The notes beneath the pieces are model-generated. The model was not told the origin of the DNA, did not search any database, and worked only from the letters and a program-made list of their open reading frames with translations. Position numbers and translations under genes: made by a program. Shown here in pieces: positions 8,132 to 16,838 of a stretch of DNA of 64,000 bases. The stretch's first letter is position 1; each line of letters opens with the position of its first letter. The DNA lies in the NCBI RefSeq assembly GCF_900187985.1, contig NZ_FZOA01000008.1:1-64000 (forward strand), in the 5' to 3' direction. This stretch comes from Methylobacillus rhizosphaerae (GTDB taxonomy: Bacteria > Pseudomonadota > Gammaproteobacteria > Burkholderiales > Methylophilaceae).

Positions 8132-9901
8132 TTATCTTTTCTTGATATACAGGTCAGTGATCGTGCCTTCCTTCATTTCTGCCGCAAAGCAGATGGTTTC
8201 AGACAAGGTCGGATGGGCATGAATGGTCAGGCCCAGATCATGTGCGTCTGCGCCCATCTCAATTGCAAGCACGGCTTCTGCCAGTAGCTCACCGGCATTG
8301 GTACCAACGATACCGGCACCGATCACGCGATGAGTTTCCTTATCGAAAATCAGCTTGGTTGCGCCTTCGGAGCGGGCGATTGATAGTGCACGACCACTCG
8401 CTGCCCATGGGAAGGATGCTTTTTCTATGGCCAGACCCTGGGCCTTGGCTTCGGTTTCTGTCACACCTACCCAGGCCACCTCGGGATCAGTATAGGCGAC
8501 CGATGGAATGACCATGGCCTGGAATTCAACCTTGTGTCCGGCAATGACTTCCGCAGCCACCTTGGCTTCGTGGGTCGCTTTGTGTGCCAGCATGGGCTGA
8601 CCGACAATATCGCCAATCGCGAAGATGTGCGGTACGTTAGTACGCATCTGCTTGTCTACGGCAATGAAACCGCGATCATCAACTGCCACACCCGCATTTT
8701 CTGCGCCGATGTTCTTGCCATTCGGGCGGCGGCCGATGGAAACCAGCACTCGGTCGTAGATCTGAGTTTCCTTGGGTGCGTTTTCACCTTCGAAACTGAC
8801 ATGGATGCCGTCCTTCTTTGCTTCCATCTTGGCGACCTTGGTCGAGAGCATGATGTTCTCGAAGCGTTTTTCCATGCGTTTCTGCAATGGACGGATCAGG
8901 TCACGGTCAGCACCGGGAATCAGGCCATCCATGAACTCGACCACGCTGACCTTGCTGCCCAGCGCGTCATATACTGTGCCCATTTCCAGGCCGATGATAC
9001 CGCCGCCGATCACCAACAGGCGTTTTGGCACATCTGCCAGTGCCAGTGCGCCGGTGGAATCCATGATGCGCTCGTCTTCAGGTGCACCTGGGAACTTGGT
9101 AGCCTGCGAGCCAGCGGCGATGATGGCATTCTGGAACCCGACCGTAGTGACTTTGCCATCGGTTGCGGTCACTGCGATCTGGTTGGAGCTAGTGAATTGA
9201 CCTACACCTTGTACCACGGTTACGCCGCGCTGCTTGGCCATTTGCGCCAAACCACCGGTGAGCTTGGCAACAACGTCATTGGCCTTCCAGTTACGCAGTT
9301 CGTCGAGCTTGATCTCAGGTTTGCCGAAACTGACGCCATGATGACTGGTTTCCTCGGCCTCAGTGATTACCTTAGCGGTATGCAGTAATGCTTTGGAGGG
9401 AATGCAGCCTACGTTGAGGCAGACGCCACCTAGCGTGGAATAGCGCTCAATCAGGACAACTTGCTTGCCGAGATCGGCAGCGCGGAAGGCTGCTGTGTAG
9501 CCACCAGGACCTGAACCTAATACCACGACTTCAGTATTGATGTCGGAGTCGCCAGTGCTCACTGCCGGTGTTGGTGCTGTGGCAGGCTGTGGATTTTCTA
9601 CCGGAACGGCTGGAGCAGTTTCTGCCTGTGCCGTGCTGGCTGGTGCGTTATCAGCAGCAGCTGCTTCTTCCACTAGCAGGATCAGCGTGCCCTTGGTGAC
9701 CTTGTCGCCCACCTTGACTTTGATTTCCTTCACAACGCCGGCGTGGGAAGAGGGAATGTCCATGGAGGCCTTATCAGACTCCAGGGTGATCAGCGCATCC
9801 TCCTTGGCGATGGTGTCGCCAGTTTTCACCAGGACTTCAATGACGTCCACGCTATCGAAATTGCCGATATCGGGAACCAGTACTTCAGTAATCTTGCTCA
9901 T
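8132..9901 (-). CDS. lpdA: Dihydrolipoyl dehydrogenase (E3) with N-terminal lipoyl domain
   Basis: E3 reoxidises the lipoyl groups of the pyruvate dehydrogenase complex and reduces NAD+. Residues 1-80 are a lipoyl domain with Lys44 in ESDKASMD as the lipoylation site, followed by an Ala/Pro-rich linker to about residue 120. The flavoprotein part has the FAD motif [10 protein letters not shown], the redox disulfide [13 protein letters not shown], the NAD motif [10 protein letters not shown] and the C-terminal HAHPTLSET with the catalytic His. The 589-residue length fits lipoyl-E3 fusions found in several betaproteobacteria. It lies 16 bp after aceF on the minus strand. Confidence 0.96.
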   Translation of the reverse strand: MSKITEVLVPDIGNFDSVDVIEVLVKTGDTIAKEDALITLESDKASMDIPSSHAGVVKEIKVKVGDKVTKGTLILLVEEAAAADNAPASTAQAETAPAVPVENPQPATAPTPAVSTGDSDINTEVVVLGSGPGGYTAAFRAADLGKQVVLIERYSTLGGVCLNVGCIPSKALLHTAKVITEAEETSHHGVSFGKPEIKLDELRNWKANDVVAKLTGGLAQMAKQRGVTVVQGVGQFTSSNQIAVTATDGKVTTVGFQNAIIAAGSQATKFPGAPEDERIMDSTGALALADVPKRLLVIGGGIIGLEMGTVYDALGSKVSVVEFMDGLIPGADRDLIRPLQKRMEKRFENIMLSTKVAKMEAKKDGIHVSFEGENAPKETQIYDRVLVSIGRRPNGKNIGAENAGVAVDDRGFIAVDKQMRTNVPHIFAIGDIVGQPMLAHKATHEAKVAAEVIAGHKVEFQAMVIPSVAYTDPEVAWVGVTETEAKAQGLAIEKASFPWAASGRALSIARSEGATKLIFDKETHRVIGAGIVGTNAGELLAEAVLAIEMGADAHDLGLTIHAHPTLSETICFAAEMKEGTITDLYIKKR

Positions 9902-9917
9902 TTTTATCCCTTAATCC

Positions 9918-11252
9918 TTACAGCAACAAACGACGCACATCAGACAATACCATGCGCAAGTGGCTGGTGAAACGCGCACCATCGGCACCATCAATCACAC
10001 GGTGGTCATATGATAGGGATAAAGGCAGAACCAGACGCGGCTCGAATTCCTTGGTTTTGCTGTTGAATACCGGCTGGATGCTGGAGCGTGAGACTCCCAG
10101 GATGGCAACTTCAGGACAGTTGATGATAGGAGTGAATGCCGTACCGCCAATGCCGCCAAGGCTGGAAATGGTGAAGCAGCCACCTTGCATTTCTTCGACC
10201 TTGAGTTTGCGTTCGCGAGCCTTGGCAGACAGATCGCCCAGTTCTGCTGCGATTTCGAGCACATCTTTGCGGTTGACATCGCGAATCACGGGTACCACCA
10301 GGCCATCTGGCGTGTCGCAGGCAAAGCCGACGTTGTAGTACTGCTTGAGAATCAGGTTTTCACCATCAGCAGACAGTGAGGCATTGAAATTAGGGTAGGC
10401 ACGTAATGCATTGACTGATGCCTTGATCAGGAAGGCCAGCATGGTGAGCTTGACGCCACGCTTTTCAGCTTCAGCCTGCATGGATTTACGGAACTCTTCG
10501 AGGTCCGTGATATCTGCTTCATCGAATTGGGTCACGTGTGGCGCAGTCACCCAGTTACGATGCAGATTGGCACCAGATAACTTCTTGATGCGCGATAAAG
10601 GCTTGGTCTCAATATCGCCATATTGAGTGAAATCAATGACTGGAGATGGAATGACTGCCAGACCACCTGCGCTGGAAGCAATGCCGCCAGTGCGAGGCTT
10701 GTTGAGCTCACTCTTGACGTAGGCTTGTACGTCTTCCTGCAGGATGCGGTTCTTATTGCCACTCGGTGTGACAAAGGCAAGATTGACGCCGAGCTCACGC
10801 GCAAACTTGCGTACAGAGGGGCTGGCATGCGCCAATTTGCCAGGTGTGGTTTCTACACTGGCACTGACTGGATTCGGTGTTGCCTGTGGTTGTATGGTTT
10901 GAGGTGGCGGTGCTGCTGGGCGTGTTGCCTCAGGTGCCGGTACAGGCGGAGGCGCAATTTCTGGTACCGGTGTTGGCTTGGTCTCTTCCTTGGGCGCAGC
11001 CGTGCTTGCATTCTCTTCTGCATCAAGGGTCAGAATGAGTCCGCCTTGCGCAACTTTGTCGCCCACCTTGATATTGACTGTTTTCACTGTGCCTGCAAAT
11101 GGTGCAGGAATATCCATGGAGGCCTTGTCAGACTCCAGGGTGATCAGTGAATCGTCCTTGGCAATGGTGTCACCGGCTTTGACCAGGACTTCAATGACAT
11201 CCACGCTGTCAAAGTTGCCGATGTCGGGAACGAGTACGTCTTTAATTGCCAT
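9918..11252 (-). CDS. aceF: Dihydrolipoamide acetyltransferase (E2 of pyruvate dehydrogenase)
   Basis: E2 transfers the acetyl group from lipoyl to CoA and forms the core of the complex. The 444-residue protein has one lipoyl domain (Lys43 in ESDKASMD), a long Pro/Ala-rich linker, a peripheral subunit-binding domain near residues 140-180 (ASPSVRKFARELGV) and the catalytic acetyltransferase domain with the DHRVIDGADGARF motif near the C-terminus. E. coli E2 has three lipoyl domains; one is a common alternative. The lipoyl domain is nearly identical to that of the neighbouring lpdA. Confidence 0.96.
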   Translation of the reverse strand: MAIKDVLVPDIGNFDSVDVIEVLVKAGDTIAKDDSLITLESDKASMDIPAPFAGTVKTVNIKVGDKVAQGGLILTLDAEENASTAAPKEETKPTPVPEIAPPPVPAPEATRPAAPPPQTIQPQATPNPVSASVETTPGKLAHASPSVRKFARELGVNLAFVTPSGNKNRILQEDVQAYVKSELNKPRTGGIASSAGGLAVIPSPVIDFTQYGDIETKPLSRIKKLSGANLHRNWVTAPHVTQFDEADITDLEEFRKSMQAEAEKRGVKLTMLAFLIKASVNALRAYPNFNASLSADGENLILKQYYNVGFACDTPDGLVVPVIRDVNRKDVLEIAAELGDLSAKARERKLKVEEMQGGCFTISSLGGIGGTAFTPIINCPEVAILGVSRSSIQPVFNSKTKEFEPRLVLPLSLSYDHRVIDGADGARFTSHLRMVLSDVRRLLL

Positions 11253-11302
11253 GCTTGATGTTCCTTAAAAATGTATCTTTTTCAAGATATGCATTTACGC
11301 GA

Positions 11303-11368
11303 AACGCCCACATGCGGATAGGCCGGGGCGTTGTACGAACGAACGGCCACCAGACGATGCTGGTGGCC
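11303..11368. other. Two inverted repeats between aceE and aceF
   Basis: The 126-bp gap between aceE and aceF holds AACGCCC (11303-11309) with GGGCGTT (11326-11332), and a perfect 9-bp stem GGCCACCAG (11345-11353) with CTGGTGGCC (11360-11368) just after the aceE stop. Neither has a T run, so they look like mRNA-stabilising or processing hairpins rather than terminators. Confidence 0.6.
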
Positions 11369-11378
11369 TGCCAACCGC

Positions 11379-14033
11379 TTAAACCGTTGTCGGATTTGGC
11401 TTGTCAACGTTGAAGTTATATTTCTTGACCGCATCTGCAGCCTTGCTTGCTGGCAACTGACCTTCGTCAGCCAGTGCTTTCAGGGCTGCCAGAACCACAT
11501 GGTAGCGATCAACCTCGAAGAAGCTGCGCAATGCTTCGCGCGAGTCAGAGCGACCATAACCGTCAGTGCCCAATGCAACATAACGTTGTGGAATGAAGTT
11601 ACGGATCTGGTCGGCAAATGCCTTCATGTAGTCAGTGGAGGCGATGACTGGCCCTTCTGCCTTCTTCAACTGCTGGGTGACGTAACTTTCTCTCTGAGTT
11701 TTTGCTGGATTGAGCAGGTTCCAGCGTTCTGCATCCAGGCCTTCGCGACGCAGCTCGGTAAAGCTGGTAACGCTCCAGATATCGGCAGACACGCCCCAGT
11801 CTTTTTCCAGCAGTTCAGCAGCAGCAATCACTTCACGCAGGATCACGCCACTGCCGAGTAATTGTACCTTTGGCCCTTTGGCCTTGGATTTCTTGAACTG
11901 GTAGATACCCTTGAGGATGCCTTCCTCGACACCCTTCGGCATCTCGGGGTGCGTGTAGTTCTCGTTCATCAGGGTGATGTAGTAGTACACATCTTCCTGG
12001 TTCTGCACCATGCGGCGCAGACCTTCCTGGATGATGACCGCGAGTTCATACGCAAATGTCGGATCATAGGAAACGCAGTTCGGGATGGTGGCTGACATCA
12101 GGTGACTGTGACCATCCTCGTGCTGCAAACCCTCGCCATTCAGCGTGGTGCGGCCCGCGGTCGCGCCGAGCAGGAAGCCGCGTGCGCGGCTGTCACCCGC
12201 TGCCCATGCCAGGTCGCCAATACGCTGGAAGCCAAACATGGAGTAGAAGATATAGAACGGGATCATCTGTACGCCGGTGACGCTGTAGGAGGTCGCCGCC
12301 GCCAGCCAGGATGAGAACGAACCTGCTTCGTTGATCCCTTCCTCCAGAATCTGGCCGCTCTGGGATTCTTTGTAGAACATCACCTGATCAGCATCCTGTG
12401 GCTCATAGAGCTGGCCGACGGAAGAGTAGATACCCAATTGGCGGAACATGCCTTCCATACCAAAGGTACGGGCTTCATCCGGTACGATAGGAACAACGAA
12501 CTTGCCCAGCTGCTTGTCACGCAGCAGCGTGGACAGGATGCGGACAAATGCCATGGTGGTGGAGATTTCGCGTTCACCGGTGGCAACCAGCATATTATCG
12601 AATGCAGACAATTCTGGAACGGTCAGCTCGTTACCCTTACGGCGACGTACCGGCAGGTAGCCTCCCATGGCCTGACGGCGGGCATGCAGGTACTGCATTT
12701 CCGGGCTGTCATCAGCAGGGCGATAGAAACTGAGGTTTTCAACTTGTTCATCAGTCAGTGGCAGGTCGAAACGATCGCGGAATTTCTTGAGGGTTTCAAC
12801 ACTCATGCTCTTCTGCTGGTGTGTGGTGTTCTGGCCTTCGCCTTCTTCACCCATGCCGTAACCCTTGACGGTTTTTGCCAGGATGACGGTAGGCTGTCCC
12901 TTATGGTTCACGGCAGAATGGTAAGCGGCGTAAACCTTGTGTGGATCATGACCGCCACGGTTGAGGCGCCAGATGTCTTCATCAGACATTGCAGCTACCA
13001 TCTCCTTGAGTTCAGGGTATTTGCCAAAGAAGTGCTCGCGGGTGTATGCGCCACCCTTGGCCTTGAAGTTCTGGTATTCACCATCCACGCATTCTTCCAT
13101 GCGCTTCTTGAGCAAGCCATCTTTATCCATGGCCAGCAGTGGGTCCCAATAGGAGCCCCAAAGTACCTTGAGTACATTCCAGCCAGAGCCACGGAAAGCT
13201 GCTTCAAATTCCTGAATCACCTTGCCATTGCCGCGTACCGGGCCGTCCAGGCGCTGCAGGTTGCAGTTGATGACAAAAATCAGGTTATCCAGCTTCTCGC
13301 GCGCTGCGAGGGAAATGGCACCCAGGGATTCTGGTTCGTCCATTTCGCCATCACCACAGAAGACCCACACCTTGCGCTCAGCCGTATCGGCAATGCCACG
13401 GTTGTGCAGGTATTTGAGGAAGCGTGCTTGATAAATGCCGGCAATCGGTCCCAGACCCATGGAAACAGTCGGGAACTGCCAGAAGTCAGGCATCAACCAT
13501 GGATGGGGGTATGAAGACAGGCCATTACCGTTGGATTCCATACGGAAGTTGGACATTTGTTCTTCAGTCAGGCGGCCCTCCAGGAAAGCACGTGCATACA
13601 CACCTGGAGAGGAGTGGCCCTGGAAGTAGATCAGGTCGCCACCAAAGTTTTCATTGGCCGCGCGGAAAAAGTGGTTGAAACCAGTATCGTACAGTGTGGC
13701 AGCGGATTGGAAGCTGGCAATATGTCCACCGATGCCAGGTGATTTTTCGTTGGCGCGCAGTACGGTCATGATGGCATTCCAACGGATCAGTGCGCGGATC
13801 TTGCGCTCCATGGCGGTATCACCCGGATGCTTGGCCTGCAGATGAGAAGGAATGGTGTTTACGTAAGCAGTTGTTGCGTTGTACGGTAAGTAGGCACCTG
13901 AGCGACGAGCTTTGTCGATCAGTGTCTCCAGCAGGAAATGCGCGCGCTCGGCACCTTCATTCTCAAGTACCGATGAGATGGCATCAAGCCATTCCTGGGT
14001 CTCTTGAGGGTCGAGGTCGGGGGTCAATGCCAT
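11379..14033 (-). CDS. aceE: Pyruvate dehydrogenase E1 component, homodimeric type
   Basis: E1 decarboxylates pyruvate using thiamine diphosphate and acetylates the E2 lipoyl group. The protein has the long AceE architecture, with the ThDP-binding segment VFCGDGEMDEPES to INCNLQRLDGPVRGN and the C-terminal transketolase-like half. I chose the start at 14033 (MALTPDLDP) because CGGAGAA stands 8 bases upstream; it gives 884 residues, close to E. coli AceE (887). An in-frame ATG at 14093 would add 20 residues. aceE-aceF-lpdA is the usual order. It diverges from arfB. Confidence 0.96.
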   Translation of the reverse strand: MALTPDLDPQETQEWLDAISSVLENEGAERAHFLLETLIDKARRSGAYLPYNATTAYVNTIPSHLQAKHPGDTAMERKIRALIRWNAIMTVLRANEKSPGIGGHIASFQSAATLYDTGFNHFFRAANENFGGDLIYFQGHSSPGVYARAFLEGRLTEEQMSNFRMESNGNGLSSYPHPWLMPDFWQFPTVSMGLGPIAGIYQARFLKYLHNRGIADTAERKVWVFCGDGEMDEPESLGAISLAAREKLDNLIFVINCNLQRLDGPVRGNGKVIQEFEAAFRGSGWNVLKVLWGSYWDPLLAMDKDGLLKKRMEECVDGEYQNFKAKGGAYTREHFFGKYPELKEMVAAMSDEDIWRLNRGGHDPHKVYAAYHSAVNHKGQPTVILAKTVKGYGMGEEGEGQNTTHQQKSMSVETLKKFRDRFDLPLTDEQVENLSFYRPADDSPEMQYLHARRQAMGGYLPVRRRKGNELTVPELSAFDNMLVATGEREISTTMAFVRILSTLLRDKQLGKFVVPIVPDEARTFGMEGMFRQLGIYSSVGQLYEPQDADQVMFYKESQSGQILEEGINEAGSFSSWLAAATSYSVTGVQMIPFYIFYSMFGFQRIGDLAWAAGDSRARGFLLGATAGRTTLNGEGLQHEDGHSHLMSATIPNCVSYDPTFAYELAVIIQEGLRRMVQNQEDVYYYITLMNENYTHPEMPKGVEEGILKGIYQFKKSKAKGPKVQLLGSGVILREVIAAAELLEKDWGVSADIWSVTSFTELRREGLDAERWNLLNPAKTQRESYVTQQLKKAEGPVIASTDYMKAFADQIRNFIPQRYVALGTDGYGRSDSREALRSFFEVDRYHVVLAALKALADEGQLPASKAADAVKKYNFNVDKPNPTTV

Positions 14034-14117
14034 GTAGGATTCTCCGGGAAACTTTTTAAGATACGCTTGGGTATAATCAGCCCGATACAACATCAGGCCG
14101 AAGTGTTTTGTTATGGC

Positions 14118-14145
14118 TTGAGGCCTTCTTTGAAGGCGATATATT
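14118..14145 (+). promoter_or_regulatory. Candidate promoter for arfB with internal palindrome
   Basis: TTGAGG (14118-14123) and TATATT (14140-14145) are 16 bp apart. Between them lies a palindrome, GCCTTC-TTT-GAAGGC (14123-14137), which could be an operator. It sits in the 200-bp divergent region between aceE and arfB, so it might bear on either gene. Sequence prediction only. Confidence 0.4.
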
Positions 14146-14235
14146 GGCTTTTTTGGCCCTTCAGGTCAAGTTTTGTTGGTTTAAGCCACTACCTGAATGC
14201 CTAGGGTTAAGCTGCTAAAAAGAAGAGAAAACTTG

Positions 14236-14643
14236 ATGGTTGAAAACATCGTATTGCAGATTGATGAAGTTGAGTTGACGGCCGTGCGTGCGCAGGGCGC
14301 TGGGGGCCAGAATGTTAATAAGGTATCCAGTGCGATACATCTGCGCTATGACGTCAAGGTTTCCAGCTTGCCGGAAGCGGTCAAAATGCGCCTGTTGCGC
14401 TTGCGTGATCACCGCATTACGCGCGATGGTGTCATCATCATCAAGGCACAGACGCATAGGAGCCAGGAACTGAATCGCGCAGAAGCCCTACAACGATTAC
14501 AGGCGTTGATCAACAGTGCAGCGGTTGTGCCGAAGTCGCGGACACCTACCAGGCCTAGTCTGGGAGCACGTCGTCGTAGACTGGAGGATAAACGCTGGCA
14601 TGGAGCGGTTAAGATCTTGCGCAGAACTCCAGTTGAAGAATGA
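14236..14643 (+). CDS. arfB: Peptidyl-tRNA hydrolase ArfB (YaeJ), ribosome rescue factor
   Basis: ArfB releases nascent peptides from ribosomes stalled at message ends. The protein has the release-factor GGQ motif within RAQGAGGQNVNKVSSAIHL, the following RSQELNR block and a basic C-terminal tail (RPSLGARRRRLEDKR) that in the family enters the empty mRNA channel. I prefer the ATG at 14236 (MVENIV), preceded by AAGAGAAA, giving 135 residues close to E. coli YaeJ (140); an ATG at 14197 would add 13 residues. There is no stop-codon recognition domain, which separates it from RF1 and RF2. Confidence 0.9.
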   Translation: MVENIVLQIDEVELTAVRAQGAGGQNVNKVSSAIHLRYDVKVSSLPEAVKMRLLRLRDHRITRDGVIIIKAQTHRSQELNRAEALQRLQALINSAAVVPKSRTPTRPSLGARRRRLEDKRWHGAVKILRRTPVEE

Positions 14644-14654
14644 GTCTCTGCTTC

Positions 14655-16391
14655 CTATTTGGCTGAGTGCTTGCCTTGTGGACGCAGAGATTTTCTCCAG
14701 CGGGTGATTTTGCGTGTTGCCCAACGCCAGAGCCAGCCATCGGCAATTTCGCGGCCATTGATAATCCAGGTCAGGGTTTTATGATTACTCAATGTGATGG
14801 GTTGTGCGCTCTTGGCAGTAGAGCTGCCGCAGAACAGCAGGCGGTCACCAACATGTAGTGCCTCAGTGACTTCCGGCAGCAGAAAATATTGGCCACTGCG
14901 TACCAGCATGAGGGGAACCAGGTCCAGCTTCTGTGTGCGGTTTCCGGGGTCACGCGTCAATGCGTCCAGAGTGACGGGCAGCCCCCATGAAATCAGGTTG
15001 GCGACTGCCGGGCTGTGTTCCGTATCAACGGTGACGCCCCAGGCATCAGGTACACTCTCACCGACCACGCCTACCAGGCGGCTGATCAATTGATTAGCCC
15101 AATTATTGTCCTGGGTACGTACCAGTTGCAGGAAGTGCGTCATCATCGGCGTAATCATGCGTGCCAGGCACTCATGGGCAATGATATCGCTGGGATCCAT
15201 TGATATATCTGCATTGAAATGTTCAAACAAGGGTTCGTTGAAGCGACGGTTCTTGCGCACGACAACAAACAGGTTGGGATTCATCTTCTGGGCCGTCATC
15301 ACGATTGACAGATTATTAATGTCGCTGTTGGTGCCTGCGATGATGCCGACAGCATTTTCAATGCCAGCTTCTTTCAGCGTGGATGCTTCCGTGCCACTGC
15401 CGACAATGCAATTCTCACAGTGTGTGAGTTCAGGATCGGCCTCGATGACAACCGTCGTGATTTGTTCACGCTCCAGGTTTTCTACCACGGCTTTGCCAAA
15501 GCGTCCGTATCCACAGACGATCCATTTGCCGATAGGCGGTACCTTGGGCAGGTTCAGGGTATCACCAGGAACACCCGTGAGCCATTTATGCAGCAGGTAA
15601 GTGCCAATGGCATGCACTTCTGTGCCTAATTGATCCCCGAACAAGGTGTAGGGGTTCAGGATATGATCTGTGCCGAAAGAGGCCATGTTGGCGGCTACGT
15701 CGTCGTCTTCGGCGCGTGCGAGCACTGTCAGGTTGGGGTTGAGAAGTTTTGCCGCGACTGCCACTGCCAGGTTGACATGGTCGTTATCAGTCAGTGCTGC
15801 AATACCCTTGCACATGGGGTGGCGTACGCCTGCGCGCAGCAAGGTGTCTGGCATCTTGGCATCAGCGCAGAGTGCAGGGATATCGAACTGGTAATCCTCC
15901 AGTTCCAAGTCGTTGACACGGTCCTGGTTTACTTCTGTCACGACAACACGAATACCTTTGTGGTCCAGTGCCTTCACCAGTAGGCTGCCGGTTTCGCCAT
16001 AACCTGACACAATGAAGAAGGGTTCATGCAGGTGATCCACGGCCCGGGCAAAGCTGTTGGTGGTGAGCGCCTGCTTGAGTGCAGGATCCTGAAACAGGGA
16101 AATGATTTTACCTATGGCGTAGAACCAGGGGATGACCGTGAGGTAGATGGAGAATGTCATCCACAGGCGTTGCGCATCGCTGTAAGGGAAGGGGACTTCG
16201 CCAAAACCAATGGTGGTGGCGGTGTAGCTGATGACATAAAAAGCCTCGAACAGGCTCATATGCCATGGATTGCCGAGATCATCCACTCCTGGCATCAATG
16301 TTAGCCCGACGATCGCAATGGTGTAGCTGACAATGACAGTGATCAGCGGCGTGCGCATGCGCCGCAGGATCAGGAAGAAAATATTATTCAC
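14655..16391 (-). CDS. Potassium channel protein with two TrkA-N (RCK) domains
   Basis: The 578-residue protein has two N-terminal membrane helices flanking a pore loop with the filter-like sequence TTIGFGE (canonical K+ channels have TVGYGD), then two Rossmann-type RCK/TrkA-N domains. The first starts around FIVSGYGETGSLLVKAL and the second around WIVCGYGRFGKAVVENL. A TrkA-C-like domain may be included near the C-terminus. Such proteins are ligand-gated K+ channels of the inner membrane. The filter has Ile, Phe and Glu where Val, Tyr and Asp are usual. It lies 19 bp after the DUF6394-like gene on the same strand, suggesting co-transcription. Confidence 0.83.
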   Translation of the reverse strand: MNNIFFLILRRMRTPLITVIVSYTIAIVGLTLMPGVDDLGNPWHMSLFEAFYVISYTATTIGFGEVPFPYSDAQRLWMTFSIYLTVIPWFYAIGKIISLFQDPALKQALTTNSFARAVDHLHEPFFIVSGYGETGSLLVKALDHKGIRVVVTEVNQDRVNDLELEDYQFDIPALCADAKMPDTLLRAGVRHPMCKGIAALTDNDHVNLAVAVAAKLLNPNLTVLARAEDDDVAANMASFGTDHILNPYTLFGDQLGTEVHAIGTYLLHKWLTGVPGDTLNLPKVPPIGKWIVCGYGRFGKAVVENLEREQITTVVIEADPELTHCENCIVGSGTEASTLKEAGIENAVGIIAGTNSDINNLSIVMTAQKMNPNLFVVVRKNRRFNEPLFEHFNADISMDPSDIIAHECLARMITPMMTHFLQLVRTQDNNWANQLISRLVGVVGESVPDAWGVTVDTEHSPAVANLISWGLPVTLDALTRDPGNRTQKLDLVPLMLVRSGQYFLLPEVTEALHVGDRLLFCGSSTAKSAQPITLSNHKTLTWIINGREIADGWLWRWATRKITRWRKSLRPQGKHSAK

Positions 16392-16410
16392 CAGCGGTTC
16401 CGCTCAGGAT

Positions 16411-16779
16411 TTACCGGCGCAGTGTAATGGTTTCCGCCAGTAGCAGAATGACGGAGGTGATGTTGGCAAGCAAGGCGCCACCACTCAGCGAGACAACACG
16501 TGCAGCGGTGCCTGATGCTTCTGAGCTGGCAACGACCCAGACGATGGCGGCGGCAATCAGTTGCAGATCTGCAACCAGGCTGGTGGAAAGATGGATAGCG
16601 CCGATTTGGGAGCGATCACCGAATTTGAGCACGGTGGCAATCAGGTTGACCACAATGGCAGTGTAGAGCTCATAGATGTGATGCTCTATGGGGTTGCCGG
16701 AGCCACCAACAAAAAAGCCAAAATTGAGGGTCATCGCCAGGACGATGAAGAAACCGAAAATTACTTTTTCCAGATTCAT
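16411..16779 (-). CDS. DUF6394-like small integral membrane protein
   Basis: The 122-residue protein is mostly hydrophobic with about four predicted transmembrane segments: FGFFIVLAMTLNFGFFV, YTAIVVNLIATVLKFG, LQLIAAAIVWVVASS and ANITSVILLLAETI. It resembles the family named DUF6394, whose members I recall beside TrkA-domain channels, but the match is from memory. It precedes the K+ channel on the same strand with a 19-bp gap. A role as a partner or regulator of that channel is inference from position only. Confidence 0.6.
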   Translation of the reverse strand: MNLEKVIFGFFIVLAMTLNFGFFVGGSGNPIEHHIYELYTAIVVNLIATVLKFGDRSQIGAIHLSTSLVADLQLIAAAIVWVVASSEASGTAARVVSLSGGALLANITSVILLLAETITLRR

Positions 16780-16838
16780 GGCAATCTCTTAAATATACAC
16801 ATTGAGGGAATGGGGGCGAGTGTAGTGGATTTTTACCC

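Noticed and set aside
8534-9388. Long plus-strand open frame (284 codons) inside lpdA
   Set aside because: lpdA on the minus strand is unambiguous by its motifs; the antisense frame has no ribosome-binding site or domain.
12438-13514. 358-codon plus-strand open frame inside aceE
   Set aside because: Antisense shadow of aceE. No domain recognised.
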